A DNA stretch of 64,000 bases from an uncultured Shewanella sp. (GTDB lineage: Bacteria; Pseudomonadota; Gammaproteobacteria; Enterobacterales; Shewanellaceae), in NCBI RefSeq assembly GCF_947491715.1, contig NZ_CANLKR010000027.1:1-64000 (forward strand), written 5' to 3'. The notes under the pieces are model-generated. The model made no database searches and was not told the DNA's origin. It saw only the letters and a program-made list of their open reading frames with translations. This document shows, in pieces, positions 8,945 through 17,813 of this stretch; position 1 is the stretch's first letter; each line of letters starts with the position of its first letter. A program made the translations under genes and the position numbers.

Positions 8945-10665
8945 TAGCTTTTCTCCGTTTTGCTGAGCCACATTTCATTCATTGCACCGCCGCGAATAAG
9001 CATGGGATAGACATGTTCTGTTTCATCGACACTGATATCCACAAAAACCAGTTTATCTTTCATGGCTAGGGCTTCAGCAAGTTTAGATTCAAGCTCGGCA
9101 GGATCGTCAATGGTTATGCCAACATGGCCATATGCTTCCGAAATTTTGGCAAAATTTGGCACTGAATCCATATAAGATTGTGAGTGGCGACCAGAATAAA
9201 TCATATCTTGCCATTGTTTGACCATGCCCAGAAAACGGTTATTCAAGTTAATGATTTTAACCGGGACACCGTATTGCAATGCTGTTGACAGTTCCTGAAT
9301 ATTCATTTGAATAGAACCATCACCCGTCACGCATACCACGGTTTCTTCCGGTAAGGCCATTTTAACGCCCATGGCGGCAGGCAAACCAAATCCCATGGTG
9401 CCAAGGCCGCCTGAGTTTATCCAGCGACGAGGCTTATCAAAGGGATAGTACAGCGCAGCAAACATTTGATGTTGACCCACATCAGAGCTCACATAGGCGT
9501 CTCCATTAGTGAGTTTATGCAAGGTTTCAATGACTTGCTGAGGCTTAATACGGGAGCTTGTTTTATCATAGGCAAGGCTGTCCCGTGCGCGCCATTGTTC
9601 GATATCAGTCCACCAATTATCCAGCACGGCTTTATCGTTATCTTTCGTTGGATCGTTTGCTAGCAGCGCTAACATGCTGTCGAGAATATTATCCGCAGAG
9701 CCGACAATCGGAATATCAACTCGAACAGTTTTGGAAATAGAGGAGGGATCGATATCGATATGTAATATTGTGGCATTAGGGCAATACTTGTCGACATTGT
9801 TGGTGGTTCTATCGTCAAAGCGAACGCCAATACCAAAAATAAGATCGGTATTGTGCATGGTCATATTAGCTTCATATGTACCGTGCATACCGAGCATACC
9901 AAGGCATTGATGATGGGTGCCAGGAAAAGCCCCGAGTCCCATGAGTGTGGTGATAACAGGAATATTGAGTTTTTCAGCGAGAGTGAGAATTTGTTTATCA
10001 CAGCCAGAAATAATGGCGCCGCCGCCAACATAAAGAACGGGTTTTTTTGCGGCTAATAAGGCTTGTAAACCACGACGAATTTGCCCTTTATGGCCATTGG
10101 TCGTGGGATTATAAGAGCGCATCTTGATGGCTTCAGGATATTGATATTCATGTAATAGTTCAGGGTTTAAACAATCCTTGGGAATATCGACAACCACAGG
10201 GCCTGGACGACCAGAAGAGGCTAAATAAAAGGCCTTTTTAATGATAGCGGGAATATCTTTGGCGTCTTGCACCAAAAAGCTGTGCTTAACGATAGGGCGA
10301 GAAATACCTATCATGTCACATTCTTGAAAGGCATCATTACCAATTAAGGTACTGTGGACTTGCCCTGATAAAACCACCATAGGCACAGAGTCCATATAAG
10401 CAGTTGCAATACCCGTGACGGCATTGGTCGCACCGGGACCTGATGTGACTAAGACGACACCCACTTTACCTGTTGCGCGTGCGTAGCCATCAGCCATATG
10501 AACGGCAGCTTGCTCGTGTCGAACAAGAATATGATCAATATCTGATTTTTCGTGTAATGCATCATAGATATCCAGTACGGAACCACCTGGATAGCCGAAT
10601 ATATGCTTGACACCTTCATCGATGAGCGATCGAACGATCATACTCGCGCCAGATAACATTTCCAT
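8944..10665 (-). CDS. ilvI: Acetolactate synthase large (catalytic) subunit
   Basis: A 573-residue ThDP-dependent enzyme making 2-acetolactate or 2-aceto-2-hydroxybutyrate, the first common step of valine, leucine and isoleucine synthesis. The catalytic Glu is in 'VRHEQAAVHMADGYARATG'. The FAD-domain region is around 190-330. The ThDP/Mg motif is 'GDGSIQMNIQELSTA' with a following 'NLNNRFLGMVKQWQ'. The length equals E. coli IlvI. RBS GAGGA precedes ATG at 10665. It forms an operon with ilvH (1-base overlap). A structured leader lies upstream. Confidence 0.96.
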   Translation of the reverse strand: MEMLSGASMIVRSLIDEGVKHIFGYPGGSVLDIYDALHEKSDIDHILVRHEQAAVHMADGYARATGKVGVVLVTSGPGATNAVTGIATAYMDSVPMVVLSGQVHSTLIGNDAFQECDMIGISRPIVKHSFLVQDAKDIPAIIKKAFYLASSGRPGPVVVDIPKDCLNPELLHEYQYPEAIKMRSYNPTTNGHKGQIRRGLQALLAAKKPVLYVGGGAIISGCDKQILTLAEKLNIPVITTLMGLGAFPGTHHQCLGMLGMHGTYEANMTMHNTDLIFGIGVRFDDRTTNNVDKYCPNATILHIDIDPSSISKTVRVDIPIVGSADNILDSMLALLANDPTKDNDKAVLDNWWTDIEQWRARDSLAYDKTSSRIKPQQVIETLHKLTNGDAYVSSDVGQHQMFAALYYPFDKPRRWINSGGLGTMGFGLPAAMGVKMALPEETVVCVTGDGSIQMNIQELSTALQYGVPVKIINLNNRFLGMVKQWQDMIYSGRHSQSYMDSVPNFAKISEAYGHVGITIDDPAELESKLAEALAMKDKLVFVDISVDETEHVYPMLIRGGAMNEMWLSKTEKS

Positions 10666-10678
10666 TATTAAATCCTCA

Positions 10679-10722
10679 TAAGTTACCGCTGCGGTAGGCA
10701 GTATCTTGCTACAGCGACGGTA
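10679..10722 (-). promoter_or_regulatory. Stem-loop just upstream of the ilvI RBS
   Basis: On the minus strand TTACCGTCGCTGTAG and CTACCGCAGCGGTAA form a long imperfect stem around an 11-base loop, ending just before the ilvI Shine-Dalgarno. There is no T-run after it, so it is not a standard terminator. It could be the antiterminator, pause or RBS-access structure of a leader region. The role is inference. Confidence 0.4.
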
Positions 10723-10763
10723 ATCGCTTGAATAAATGAGTGAAGATGGTGATCTTTACTCTT

Positions 10764-10817
10764 TTATGTACCTAAGCGCAAAGTGCTTAACAGGCTGGTT
10801 AAGAGGGCCTGTGACAT
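10764..10817 (-). CDS. Candidate ilvIH leader peptide, leucine-rich
   Basis: A 17-codon ORF, MSQALLTSLLSTLRLGT, lies between the candidate promoter and ilvI on the coding strand. Six of 17 codons are Leu, in the pattern of attenuator leader peptides of branched-chain amino acid operons. It starts about 35 bases after the inferred transcript start and is followed by stem-loops. The start is weak: no good RBS, and the AUG lies in a small hairpin (ACATCT-CACA-AGATGT). The E. coli ilvIH operon is controlled by Lrp instead, so attenuation here is a hypothesis. Confidence 0.45.
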   Translation of the reverse strand: MSQALLTSLLSTLRLGT

Positions 10818-10858
10818 CTTGTGAGATGTGGTACTTCACTGTATATAACAGTCCCTCA

Positions 10859-10886
10859 ATCATATAAAAAATGATTGGCTTTACAA
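10859..10886 (-). promoter_or_regulatory. Candidate sigma-70 promoter of ilvIH
   Basis: On the minus strand TTGTAA (10886-10881) is followed after 16 bases by TATGAT (10864-10859). This places transcription start near 10852, about 190 bases before ilvI, leaving room for the leader ORF. Confidence 0.5.
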
Positions 10887-11011
10887 GTTTTTTAAATCAA
10901 AATCTGTGCTAGTTGAAATATTTTCATTGTCGCCCAAAATAAGTAACATTTTATTTAACAAATAATGTTGCTTCTTTTTTCAAAATTAACAAAAAAGTCT
11001 TAATGGGGGAT

Positions 11012-11037
11012 GCCACTCAATTGCTTCTTTGAGTGGC
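11012..11037 (-). terminator. Possible terminator of the Bcr-type exporter gene
   Basis: GCCACTCAA and TTGAGTGGC form a 9-bp perfect stem 8 bases after the stop codon of the gene ending at 11045. On the minus strand the next T-run comes about 14 bases later, so it may act only as a 3' end-stabilising hairpin. Confidence 0.4.
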
Positions 11038-11044
11038 GATTTTG

Positions 11045-12274
11045 TCATTGGTGACGGTATCGTGTGCGACCTTTTTGTATGTGGATCAGGATTTGCAGTA
11101 TTGCAGCAATCATAACGGCAGAGAGCATAAGAATAGCAAAAGGGATGGCACTGTTTTTGGCAAATAAAGCCAAAATCGGGCCGCCAAGTGCACCGCAACC
11201 AAATTTCAGGGTGCCTATGACCGCAGAGGCTGTACTGATCTCCTTTTGAAACTTCATTAATATAATGGCATCAGCATTGACCGACATGATCCCTAAACAG
11301 CCCATTAAAGGAATGAGGGCTGCTGCAGTGTAGAGGTAATCTAAATTTAAGGTATTAAATGTCAGTAAAAAGGTGCCAGCAATTACCGCTAAAAATGTCG
11401 CAATACGCAATAGCGCATCAGAGCCAAATCGAGTGACCAGACGGCTATTTATAACGTTTGCTAACATTAATGCGCCTACGTTAGCAGTAAAAATAATAGC
11501 GAATTTCTCAGGGGGAAGACTAAAGACGCTCATAAACACAAAAGGAGAGGCGGTTAGATAACTGAAAAAGGCGAATGAGATCACAAAGCTCACCATAATA
11601 TTTAAGGCGACGCCGGGCTTGGTGAGTACGGTTCTATAATTTTTAAAAAAGGACACTTGGCTCAGAGTATTCTCTTCTGTTGTTTGAAAGTGGGTATCAT
11701 TGGGGAGTTTTAGTTTATAAAAAGCTAAAATAACAATCAGTAAGGCATAGGCTGCTAAGAGGAAGAAAATCATATGCCAATCGCCCAAAGTGAGGATTAA
11801 GCTGCCGATACCGGGGGCAATTAATGGGGCGAGCATCATGATGAGCATCACATATGACATGCCTTTAGCGGTATCTTTGCCATAAATATCTTTTACATAG
11901 CTTGGAATAACGACGGTGGCAGCAGCTCCTGTGAATGCTTGAAAAAAACGCAATGTCAAGAAAAGTTGAATATGAGTTGTTAGGGCTAACGCTAAACTTG
12001 TGAGCATAAAGCCGATGAGTCCAAAAATAACAAAATGTCGTCTTCCCCATTTGTCAGCCAAGGGACCAAATATAAACATACCAGCAGAATAACCAATCAA
12101 ATAAAGGCTCAAGGATTGCTGAATATCGGTGATAGGCGTATTAAATTGAGCAGCCAGAACCGTCATTGCAGGAAGATACATATCTATGGCGAAAGGGGTG
12201 ATAGCAATAATGGCCGCTAATAATGGAATAAGCCGCGTAAATTGTGGTGCGGCGGGAAGAGAATGAGTGGACAT
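11045..12274 (-). CDS. Bcr/CflA family drug:H+ antiporter (MFS)
   Basis: A 409-residue inner-membrane exporter with 12 predicted transmembrane segments. 'ITPFAIDMYLPAMTVLA' in TM1, 'GYSAGMFIFGPLADKWGRRHFVIFG' (MFS motif A in loop 2-3) and 'APLIAPGIGSLIL' in TM5 (the antiporter motif C region) place it in the Bcr/CflA subfamily, whose members export bicyclomycin, chloramphenicol-type drugs or small sulfur compounds. The substrate cannot be predicted. ATG at 12274. No regulator gene is adjacent. It is divergent from the SLC13 transporter across a 446-base gap. Confidence 0.88.
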   Translation of the reverse strand: MSTHSLPAAPQFTRLIPLLAAIIAITPFAIDMYLPAMTVLAAQFNTPITDIQQSLSLYLIGYSAGMFIFGPLADKWGRRHFVIFGLIGFMLTSLALALTTHIQLFLTLRFFQAFTGAAATVVIPSYVKDIYGKDTAKGMSYVMLIMMLAPLIAPGIGSLILTLGDWHMIFFLLAAYALLIVILAFYKLKLPNDTHFQTTEENTLSQVSFFKNYRTVLTKPGVALNIMVSFVISFAFFSYLTASPFVFMSVFSLPPEKFAIIFTANVGALMLANVINSRLVTRFGSDALLRIATFLAVIAGTFLLTFNTLNLDYLYTAAALIPLMGCLGIMSVNADAIILMKFQKEISTASAVIGTLKFGCGALGGPILALFAKNSAIPFAILMLSAVMIAAILQILIHIQKGRTRYRHQ

Positions 12275-12720
12275 GGCGTTTAATGCCTCTTAAATACGGG
12301 TAAGCAAAAAATAGGTACGAGTGACAATGTCGTCGCTAGGTATCAATCAATGGGATTAACTCTTATAAGCATAACATACATCATGGGCATCATTGTTGGT
12401 TCTTATGATGGTGAAAAGTTTTTCGCATTCTTGATTGACGAGCATGTATCACGAGTATATAAGGTTATTTTTTTTGAGCGCATGAGCTCATTTAGTTAAC
12501 TAAATGTGGTATTTTAATTGTCTTTTTTGGTAAAAATATTGGTTTATGTCCCCTGATGATAGAGAAACTGGTAGGTTAGTTTTCTTTAATTTAGTATACG
12601 TTAATGGTTTAAGGCCTAAAAGTTGAGATAAGTCTTCTTTTCAATTGCTTAGGCTTAAATTTAAACAATCACTTGTTGTCGATTGTATGGCATTTAATTT
12701 AATCTAATAAGATAAAAAAT
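12275..12720. other. Divergent intergenic region between bcr-like and SLC13 genes
   Basis: This 446-base AT-rich region has no ORF worth reporting. It must carry promoters for both flanking genes, but no clear operator was recognised. Confidence 0.4.
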
Positions 12721-14064
12721 ATGAATAATCTTTCACTTCCGTTTAAATTAGTGCTGATTGTGCTATGGGCGGTAACCAGTTACTTTATTGGCCAAGGATT
12801 GGTAGAGCAGGCAGACACTCAGTTAGGTATTTTTATGCTAGTGTTATTCGCTGGGCTTTGGATGACGGAGATCATTCCCTTATCGGTTTCGGCTATTTTA
12901 GTGCCTGTTGTGGCCGCTTTGACCCATGTGTTAAGTTTTAAGGCGGGGATGACCAATTTTTCCTCCAGCATTATTTATCTTTTTATGGGGGGCTTTACCC
13001 TTGCCGCGCTATTAAATAAGCATGGTATTGATCGCTGGCTAGCATCAACGGTCACTAAGATCACAGGGGGCCATCTTTGGCGGACTGTCATTTTATTCTT
13101 TTCCGTGGTGTCATTGTTATCAATGTGGATGAGTAATACCTCAACCACAGCGATGATGCTACCGATTGCTATTGGATTAATTGAAAAGAAATACATTCGC
13201 ATGCGTGCCTTTGTGATTTTGGGCACAGCCTATGCGGCCAATATTGGTGGTTTAGCGACTATCGTTGGCTCGCCGCCAAACGGTATTGCCGCTGCAGCAT
13301 TGAATATGGATTTTTTAACTTGGCTAAAAGTCGGCTTGCCCACTACTTTGCTCATGTTTCCTGCTGTGTTATTTGCTTTGTATGTGGTTATTCGTCCTGA
13401 AAAAGATGCTCAAGTGGTGCACTTATCAGGTGAAGAGCCAATGCGCTGGACGCCAGAAGCAAAAGGGTCGATTGCGTTGTTTATGTTTACTGTTGTGTGT
13501 TGGGTGTTTGCAAAACCCATAGGTGATTTTTTAGCGGTGGATGGATTTGATCGTTTAATTGCCTTGGTGATCACTGCTGCTGCCCCCGCCTTAAAACTGA
13601 TTAGTTGGAAGGAACTTGAGCGCCAAATTGACTGGGGTATATTACTGTTATTCGGTGGTGGTTTGTGTCTTTCTATGGTACTTAAAGAAACGGGCACCTC
13701 TGCTTGGTTAGCCGAAGCGCTCATGTCTGCACTTGAAAATGCCCCAGCTTGGCTTCTGGTGATCGCGTGTATTAGTTTTATGATTTTCTTGACGGAATTA
13801 GCCTCTAATACCGGGTCGGCGGCAATTTTAATTCCCATTATGATAGCCCTTGCAGATCAATTTAACCCGGCGATTACCTATTCGCTTGTTTTTGGTGTCG
13901 GGGTTGCGGCAACCTGTGCCTTTATGTTACCTGTGGCAACACCGCCTAATGCACTGGCTTATGCTACCGGTGAGGTGAAGCAAAGCCAGATGTTAAAAGC
14001 GGGTATGATCTTAAACATTATAGGTATTTTTGTGGTTTACGCATGTGTTAGTTTGTTTTCCTAG
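12721..14064 (+). CDS. SLC13/DASS family sodium:carboxylate symporter
   Basis: A 447-residue inner-membrane transporter with about 11-12 hydrophobic segments. Both carboxylate/Na+ signature loops are present: 'SNTSTTAMMLPIA' near residue 140 and the Thr-Pro-Pro-Asn-type 'VATPPNALAYATGEV' near the end. 'GGLATIVGSPPNGIAAA' is the first SNT/P-N repeat partner. These mark the divalent anion:Na+ symporter (DASS) family, which takes up succinate, malate, citrate or sulfate; the substrate here is not resolved. Only a weak RBS precedes the ATG. A strong terminator follows at 14217-14253. Confidence 0.9.
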   Translation: MNNLSLPFKLVLIVLWAVTSYFIGQGLVEQADTQLGIFMLVLFAGLWMTEIIPLSVSAILVPVVAALTHVLSFKAGMTNFSSSIIYLFMGGFTLAALLNKHGIDRWLASTVTKITGGHLWRTVILFFSVVSLLSMWMSNTSTTAMMLPIAIGLIEKKYIRMRAFVILGTAYAANIGGLATIVGSPPNGIAAAALNMDFLTWLKVGLPTTLLMFPAVLFALYVVIRPEKDAQVVHLSGEEPMRWTPEAKGSIALFMFTVVCWVFAKPIGDFLAVDGFDRLIALVITAAAPALKLISWKELERQIDWGILLLFGGGLCLSMVLKETGTSAWLAEALMSALENAPAWLLVIACISFMIFLTELASNTGSAAILIPIMIALADQFNPAITYSLVFGVGVAATCAFMLPVATPPNALAYATGEVKQSQMLKAGMILNIIGIFVVYACVSLFS

Positions 14065-14216
14065 CTTTGAGGCCTTTCCCTCGTTTGTGGAGAGAGTTTT
14101 GAGGATATAGCTTGTGGATATAGCTTATGGACATAGCCGCTTGAGCCAGTCAGTGACTTGAATGGCTCGTCTATTAACGCTAAAAGCCTACTCGTATAAA
14201 AAGTCCATTAGCATTG

Positions 14217-14253
14217 AAAGCCTGATTTTTACAGAGAAAATCAGGCTTTTTTT
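14217..14253 (+). terminator. Rho-independent terminator after the SLC13 gene
   Basis: AAAGCCTGATTTT and AAAATCAGGCTTTTTTT form a 13-bp stem with a 7-base loop and a T7 run. Its position also shows that the ppiC ORF cannot start upstream of it, supporting the start at 14321. Confidence 0.9.
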
Positions 14254-14320
14254 ATGGCTTTTTAACCTGATACGTTTTACATTATCGCTAATTTTTAAAC
14301 GTGTAATCTTGAGTATCATC

Positions 14321-14599
14321 ATGGCCCGAACTGCGAGTGCGCTGCATATTTTAGTAAAACATAAAGAACAAGCAGAAGATATTATGAAAAAGCTTGAAAA
14401 AGGCGCTAAGTTTCATGTCTTAGCCAAAAAGTATTCGACGTGTCCATCGGGTAAAAAAGGGGGCGATCTCGGTGAATTTCGCCAAGGGCAAATGGTGCCG
14501 CAATTTGATAAGGCGGTTTTTAAAGGTGAAATTTTAGTGCCGCAATTAGTGAAAACCAAATTTGGGTGGCATGTGATTAAGGTGTTGTATCGGACGTAA
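14321..14599 (+). CDS. ppiC: Parvulin-type peptidyl-prolyl cis-trans isomerase C
   Basis: A 92-residue single-domain cytoplasmic parvulin (rotamase) that isomerises prolyl bonds. 'ASALHILVKHKEQAEDI', 'AKKYSTCPSGKKGGDLGEF', 'GQMVPQFDKAVF' and 'VKTKFGWHVIKVL' match E. coli PpiC (93 residues) throughout. The frame stays open 53 codons upstream, but that part contains the terminator of the previous gene. The start is therefore set at ATG 14321, with GAG 9 bases before it. It is monocistronic. Confidence 0.95.
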   Translation: MARTASALHILVKHKEQAEDIMKKLEKGAKFHVLAKKYSTCPSGKKGGDLGEFRQGQMVPQFDKAVFKGEILVPQLVKTKFGWHVIKVLYRT

Positions 14600-15790
14600 T
14601 AGTCGACATATTGTGATATCGAATAATATCAGGATGTTTTTTAATAATTAAGCTGCGCTTAATGGAAGATCGTGAGTGAATATTTCTTTTCACCTGCGGT
14701 GAGGCTTAAAGTCGTGGATGCCCATCCACACAGGGGTAAAGAGGACTGCTCGTCCTTATCCTCTTTACAATCCCCATGACGCCCAACGGAGTGAAAGGGA
14801 TTGGTTAGGTGCCTCGTTCTTATAGAATCAATAACTAACATTTCCGATGTTACGTCCCTATAACCCGAAAATTAAACAGACATCCTTGTCTGTTTTACGG
14901 TATTTATTCAAACGAACTTCAGCAACTCCGATGGGGGAATGAAAGCGATGAGTTGCTTCGAATTAGGTTTTATTATCGATGCATAAGCTCCAGAGAGTCG
15001 TCGTTTGATGATTAAGCTTCGCTTAATGGAAGGTTATGTGTACTCATTCACACAGGGATTGTAATAAACTAGCTTTTGGCCTTTTTGGTATTGGTGAGTG
15101 TGTTTATCGTTGAACCTTCGTGTGGGTTTATCGCTTCCAGCAGTGTTTGTGCAGACGCTGTGAAGCCATCTGAACTGCATGGATAGCAGGGAATGTCTTA
15201 AATTGTTGGGAACAGCTTTGTATGATCGGTGACAGGGCCATGGGTGCTCTGCGATTTCAAATGACATCCTTGTCTAAAGGCCAGCCAAATAAAATACATC
15301 AGTATATAAAAGCCAGCTTAACATCCTTGTTTCCCGTTCATTGACTCATGGCGTGGCCATATTCACCCTGTTTGTCGCTCATCAAAGCCATATTTATGGC
15401 CTTCGCCATGAAACAGAAACTAGCAGGTGCATCTACACTATGTTTTAAAAGCAAAGAGATAAGCGAAAAGCACAAGCTGAAGCAGCGTGTTTCTTCGTAT
15501 GAGGTTAAATTGGCCTTTTATTTGATTAAGTTGTGAGGGTGATCATGGGTTATTGTTCTTACTATTATTTTAATTAAACATTTTACTTACAAAAGTAATT
15601 GTTTGGTGGTATTTTTTCTTGTGTGAGGGGGTGTTTAGGACTCATAGCATTTAATAGTAATATAGCATTAAATACAGTATGTTAGTAGTGTGCCGGATGT
15701 TTTAACAAGAGTACTGGTCTGCTTGTTAAGTTAGTATATAATCCAGCATGCGCATTATACAGGTTAGCAGTATTGGAGGTACGGTATAGT
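14600..15790. other. Repeat-rich non-coding region
   Basis: Nearly 1.2 kb without a credible gene. It holds two copies of a palindrome ATTAAGC-N3-GCTTAATGGAAG (14647 and 15011), a 10-bp perfect inverted repeat GTAAAGAGGA/TCCTCTTTAC (14736-14768), several ACATCCTTGT motifs (about 14880, 15263, 15322) and a ~260-bp repeat (15178-15438) that recurs inverted at 34938-35197. Short ORFs here are repeat-encoded noise. The last 200 bases resemble the region upstream of the HNH gene. Confidence 0.7.
15178..15438 (+). repeat. ~260-bp dispersed repeat, copy A
   Basis: It matches the reverse complement of 34938-35197 over its whole length with roughly 7% differences, judged by eye. It includes the segments 'AACAGCTTTG.ATGATCGGTG' and 'CATTGACTCATGGCGTGGCC'. 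It contains no conserved reading frame long enough to be a gene and looks like a non-coding intergenic repeat family. Confidence 0.8.
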
Positions 15791-16279
15791 ATGAAAGTTA
15801 TAACGTATTATTTAGAAATGAACTCTCCAGAAGAGTTGATAAAAAAAACGGATGCACGTGGGCTTACCATTGTAGAAGCAAAAATTAATGAATTTAAATT
15901 CAATAGATTTCTTTATCAACTTATTGGAGAGCAATGGAAATGGGTAGATAAATTATCCCTCTCAGATGAAGAGTGGAAAGCTTACGTTGAAAATCCCAAT
16001 TTACGTACCTGGGTTGCTTATTATGAAGGGGCTATTGCTGGTTATTTTGAATTAAATGCTAACAATTCAGGAGATTCAGAAATAGCTTATTTTGGCTTAG
16101 CTCCAAACTTTATCGGTAAAGGCTTAGGTGGTTATTTATTATCTAACGCTATTTCGAATGCATGGGAAATACCTACAACTAAAAGAGTATGGGTACATAC
16201 TTGTTCATTAGATCATGGCTCCGCACTAGCAAACTATAAAGCGAGAGGGTTGAAGCTTTATAAGGAAGAAATAGAATAA
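15791..16279 (+). CDS. GNAT family N-acetyltransferase
   Basis: A 162-residue predicted cytoplasmic acetyl-CoA-dependent N-acyltransferase. The core shows 'AGYFELNANNSGDSEIAYFGLAPNFIGKGLGGYLLSNAI': beta4, then the pyrophosphate-binding loop G-K-G-L-G-G of motif A, then 'VWVHTCSLDHGSALANYKARG' as motif B. The N-terminal half is variable, as usual in the family. The ATG at 15791 lies 11 bases after GGAGG; the frame is open from 15773 but the RBS itself lies in that stretch. The substrate is unknown. It sits alone in an accessory region. Confidence 0.82.
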   Translation: MKVITYYLEMNSPEELIKKTDARGLTIVEAKINEFKFNRFLYQLIGEQWKWVDKLSLSDEEWKAYVENPNLRTWVAYYEGAIAGYFELNANNSGDSEIAYFGLAPNFIGKGLGGYLLSNAISNAWEIPTTKRVWVHTCSLDHGSALANYKARGLKLYKEEIE

Positions 16280-16461
16280 TGAATTTCATTAGTAGACATA
16301 GATTTCTTTTTTATAAAATCTAAATAATCAATTTACAACAATGAGTTATAAATGTATTCTAGCTTAATGATTTGTTTTGAGAAACTGTTTAAAAAAGAGT
16401 AAGCAGATTAGAAAGTTATTCTGCTGTTGTTGAATAAGCGGTTAGGCATCAAAGGATAGAG

Positions 16462-16980
16462 ATGAGCACTCTGAATATAAGAGTTCTAAATAAGGAAGAC
16501 TGGCCAACTTATCGAGCATTACGACTCTTATCTCTACAAGACTCCCCTGATTCATTTGGTAGTACTTATGGATCTGAAATTAAGTTTTCTAATGAGAAAT
16601 GGCTTTCTCGTCTTGATCTTGATAATCAGGCTAAATATACACTGCCATTAATTGCTGAGTTAAATGGTGTTGCAGTCGGTCTAGCCTTTGGGGTACTTCA
16701 CAGTCCATTCGATAAAACGGCTCATCTATATCAAATGTGGGTATCTCCCAGTGTTCGTGGTCGAGGTGTTGGCCGTTTACTGCTTAATAAAATCATTGTA
16801 TGGGCAAAAGACTGTGATTTAGATTACCTTTGTTTAGCTGTTACCACTGTTAATATAGGTGCGGTTCATTTATATGAAACGACTGGTTTTGAGCCTTATG
16901 GTTCATTAGAAAAGCTTCGAAAAGATCCAGCGTTGGTTGTTCAATCAATGAGATTGAAGTTGTGCGCTAATCTTGCCTAA
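16462..16980 (+). CDS. GNAT family N-acetyltransferase
   Basis: A 172-residue acetyltransferase. 'IRVLNKEDWPTYRALRLLSLQDSPDSFGSTYGSE' is the N-terminal GNAT start, 'QMWVSPSVRGRGVGRLLLNKI' carries the acetyl-CoA loop R-G-R-G-V-G, and 'LAVTTVNIGAVHLYETTGFEPYG' is motif B. This type often acetylates small amines, amino acids or antibiotics; the substrate is unknown. A GTTAGGC motif stands 16 bases before the ATG, like the start of an integron cassette. Not clearly related to the neighbouring GNAT gene. Confidence 0.82.
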   Translation: MSTLNIRVLNKEDWPTYRALRLLSLQDSPDSFGSTYGSEIKFSNEKWLSRLDLDNQAKYTLPLIAELNGVAVGLAFGVLHSPFDKTAHLYQMWVSPSVRGRGVGRLLLNKIIVWAKDCDLDYLCLAVTTVNIGAVHLYETTGFEPYGSLEKLRKDPALVVQSMRLKLCANLA

Positions 16981-17031
16981 TCAGTATTATTTAGCCCGTT
17001 ATTTTTGCATTAACGCTATAAGGAATTAGCA

Positions 17032-17487
17032 ATGAGTAAAGTCGTTACACTATCAATTTGTAGTTTATTTTTAGTGGCATGTGTTTCAAATGATGCTGTC
17101 GAAGTGGTGACAGAAGAACCAATACAATATATAAACTTTACCTCTAATGATCAAAAGGATCGCGTTCAAGAATATTGGGTGGTGGAGAAGAGACAAAATC
17201 CTAAATATCCCATTAGTGCCGCCAGAAAAGGTTTGTCTGGTTGTGTTGACTTCATCGTTGGCATCAAAAAAGATGGCAGAGCTGTTAGCTACCAAGCTAA
17301 AAAGTCATATCCTGAAGGTCTATTTGATGAATATGCCGCTGCAGCATTAAATCATTGGAAGTGGTCAGCGACAGAAGAAAATGGTGAACATTTACCTGTT
17401 TTAACCACAATTCAACTCGACTTTATGGTTGGTGGTGCTAAAAATAAGCGTACAGCAGAGAAGGTGTGTGGATTTTCTCACATTTAA
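17032..17487 (+). CDS. Lipoprotein with TonB C-terminal domain
   Basis: A 151-residue predicted lipoprotein (short signal, lipobox LVAC with Cys17). From about residue 45 it is a TonB_C fold: 'EKRQNPKYPISAARKGLSGCVDFIVGIKKDGR' and 'FDEYAAAALNHWKWSA' match the YP..A...G..G.V...F.I...G and A.AAL..W.W pattern. It lacks the N-terminal membrane anchor with Pro-rich spacer of true TonB, so an energy-transducing role is doubtful; it may be an envelope adaptor. RBS AAGGA precedes the ATG. No ExbB/ExbD gene is adjacent. Confidence 0.75.
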   Translation: MSKVVTLSICSLFLVACVSNDAVEVVTEEPIQYINFTSNDQKDRVQEYWVVEKRQNPKYPISAARKGLSGCVDFIVGIKKDGRAVSYQAKKSYPEGLFDEYAAAALNHWKWSATEENGEHLPVLTTIQLDFMVGGAKNKRTAEKVCGFSHI

Positions 17488-17813
17488 TCGATTGAAAACG
17501 CGCCAAAGCTAAGCGGTGAAGCTAACAGAAATCAAGTGTTCGAAAGGAGTGTGAGGTTGTGACAGGGGGAAGCTGATGCAACTGATTCTATGGCAGCGAA
17601 GTGAAATGAGAAGCAGTATAAAAAATTCAAGGTGAGTAAATCTTACATTGTTGGCGCTTTCTACCAAAGGCTGTCTCTTAGTATTGTTTTGGCGCTGTTT
17701 TATTATTGTTTTAGTATGGAATTAAAAATCACAATCACTTTCTCGATATCATTCCCTGTTTTAAATAAAGATGGTTATGTCTTCTAGCCTAGATCCATCA
17801 TTGATAAGTGTGT
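17488..17813. other. Intergenic region, nothing recognised
   Basis: A 326-base region between convergent genes. No credible ORF, RNA gene or clear terminator was seen. Confidence 0.4.

Noticed and set aside
8460..8966. Plus-strand 168-codon ORF opposite ilvH
   Set aside because: It is a shadow of ilvH, with no RBS or family features.
14162..14320. N-terminal extension of ppiC
   Set aside because: The stretch contains a strong rho-independent terminator, and PpiC homology begins exactly at ATG 14321.
15348..15536. 62-codon ORF in the dispersed repeat
   Set aside because: It is encoded by the repeat itself. The reading frame is not kept as a gene in the inverted copy at 34938-35197.
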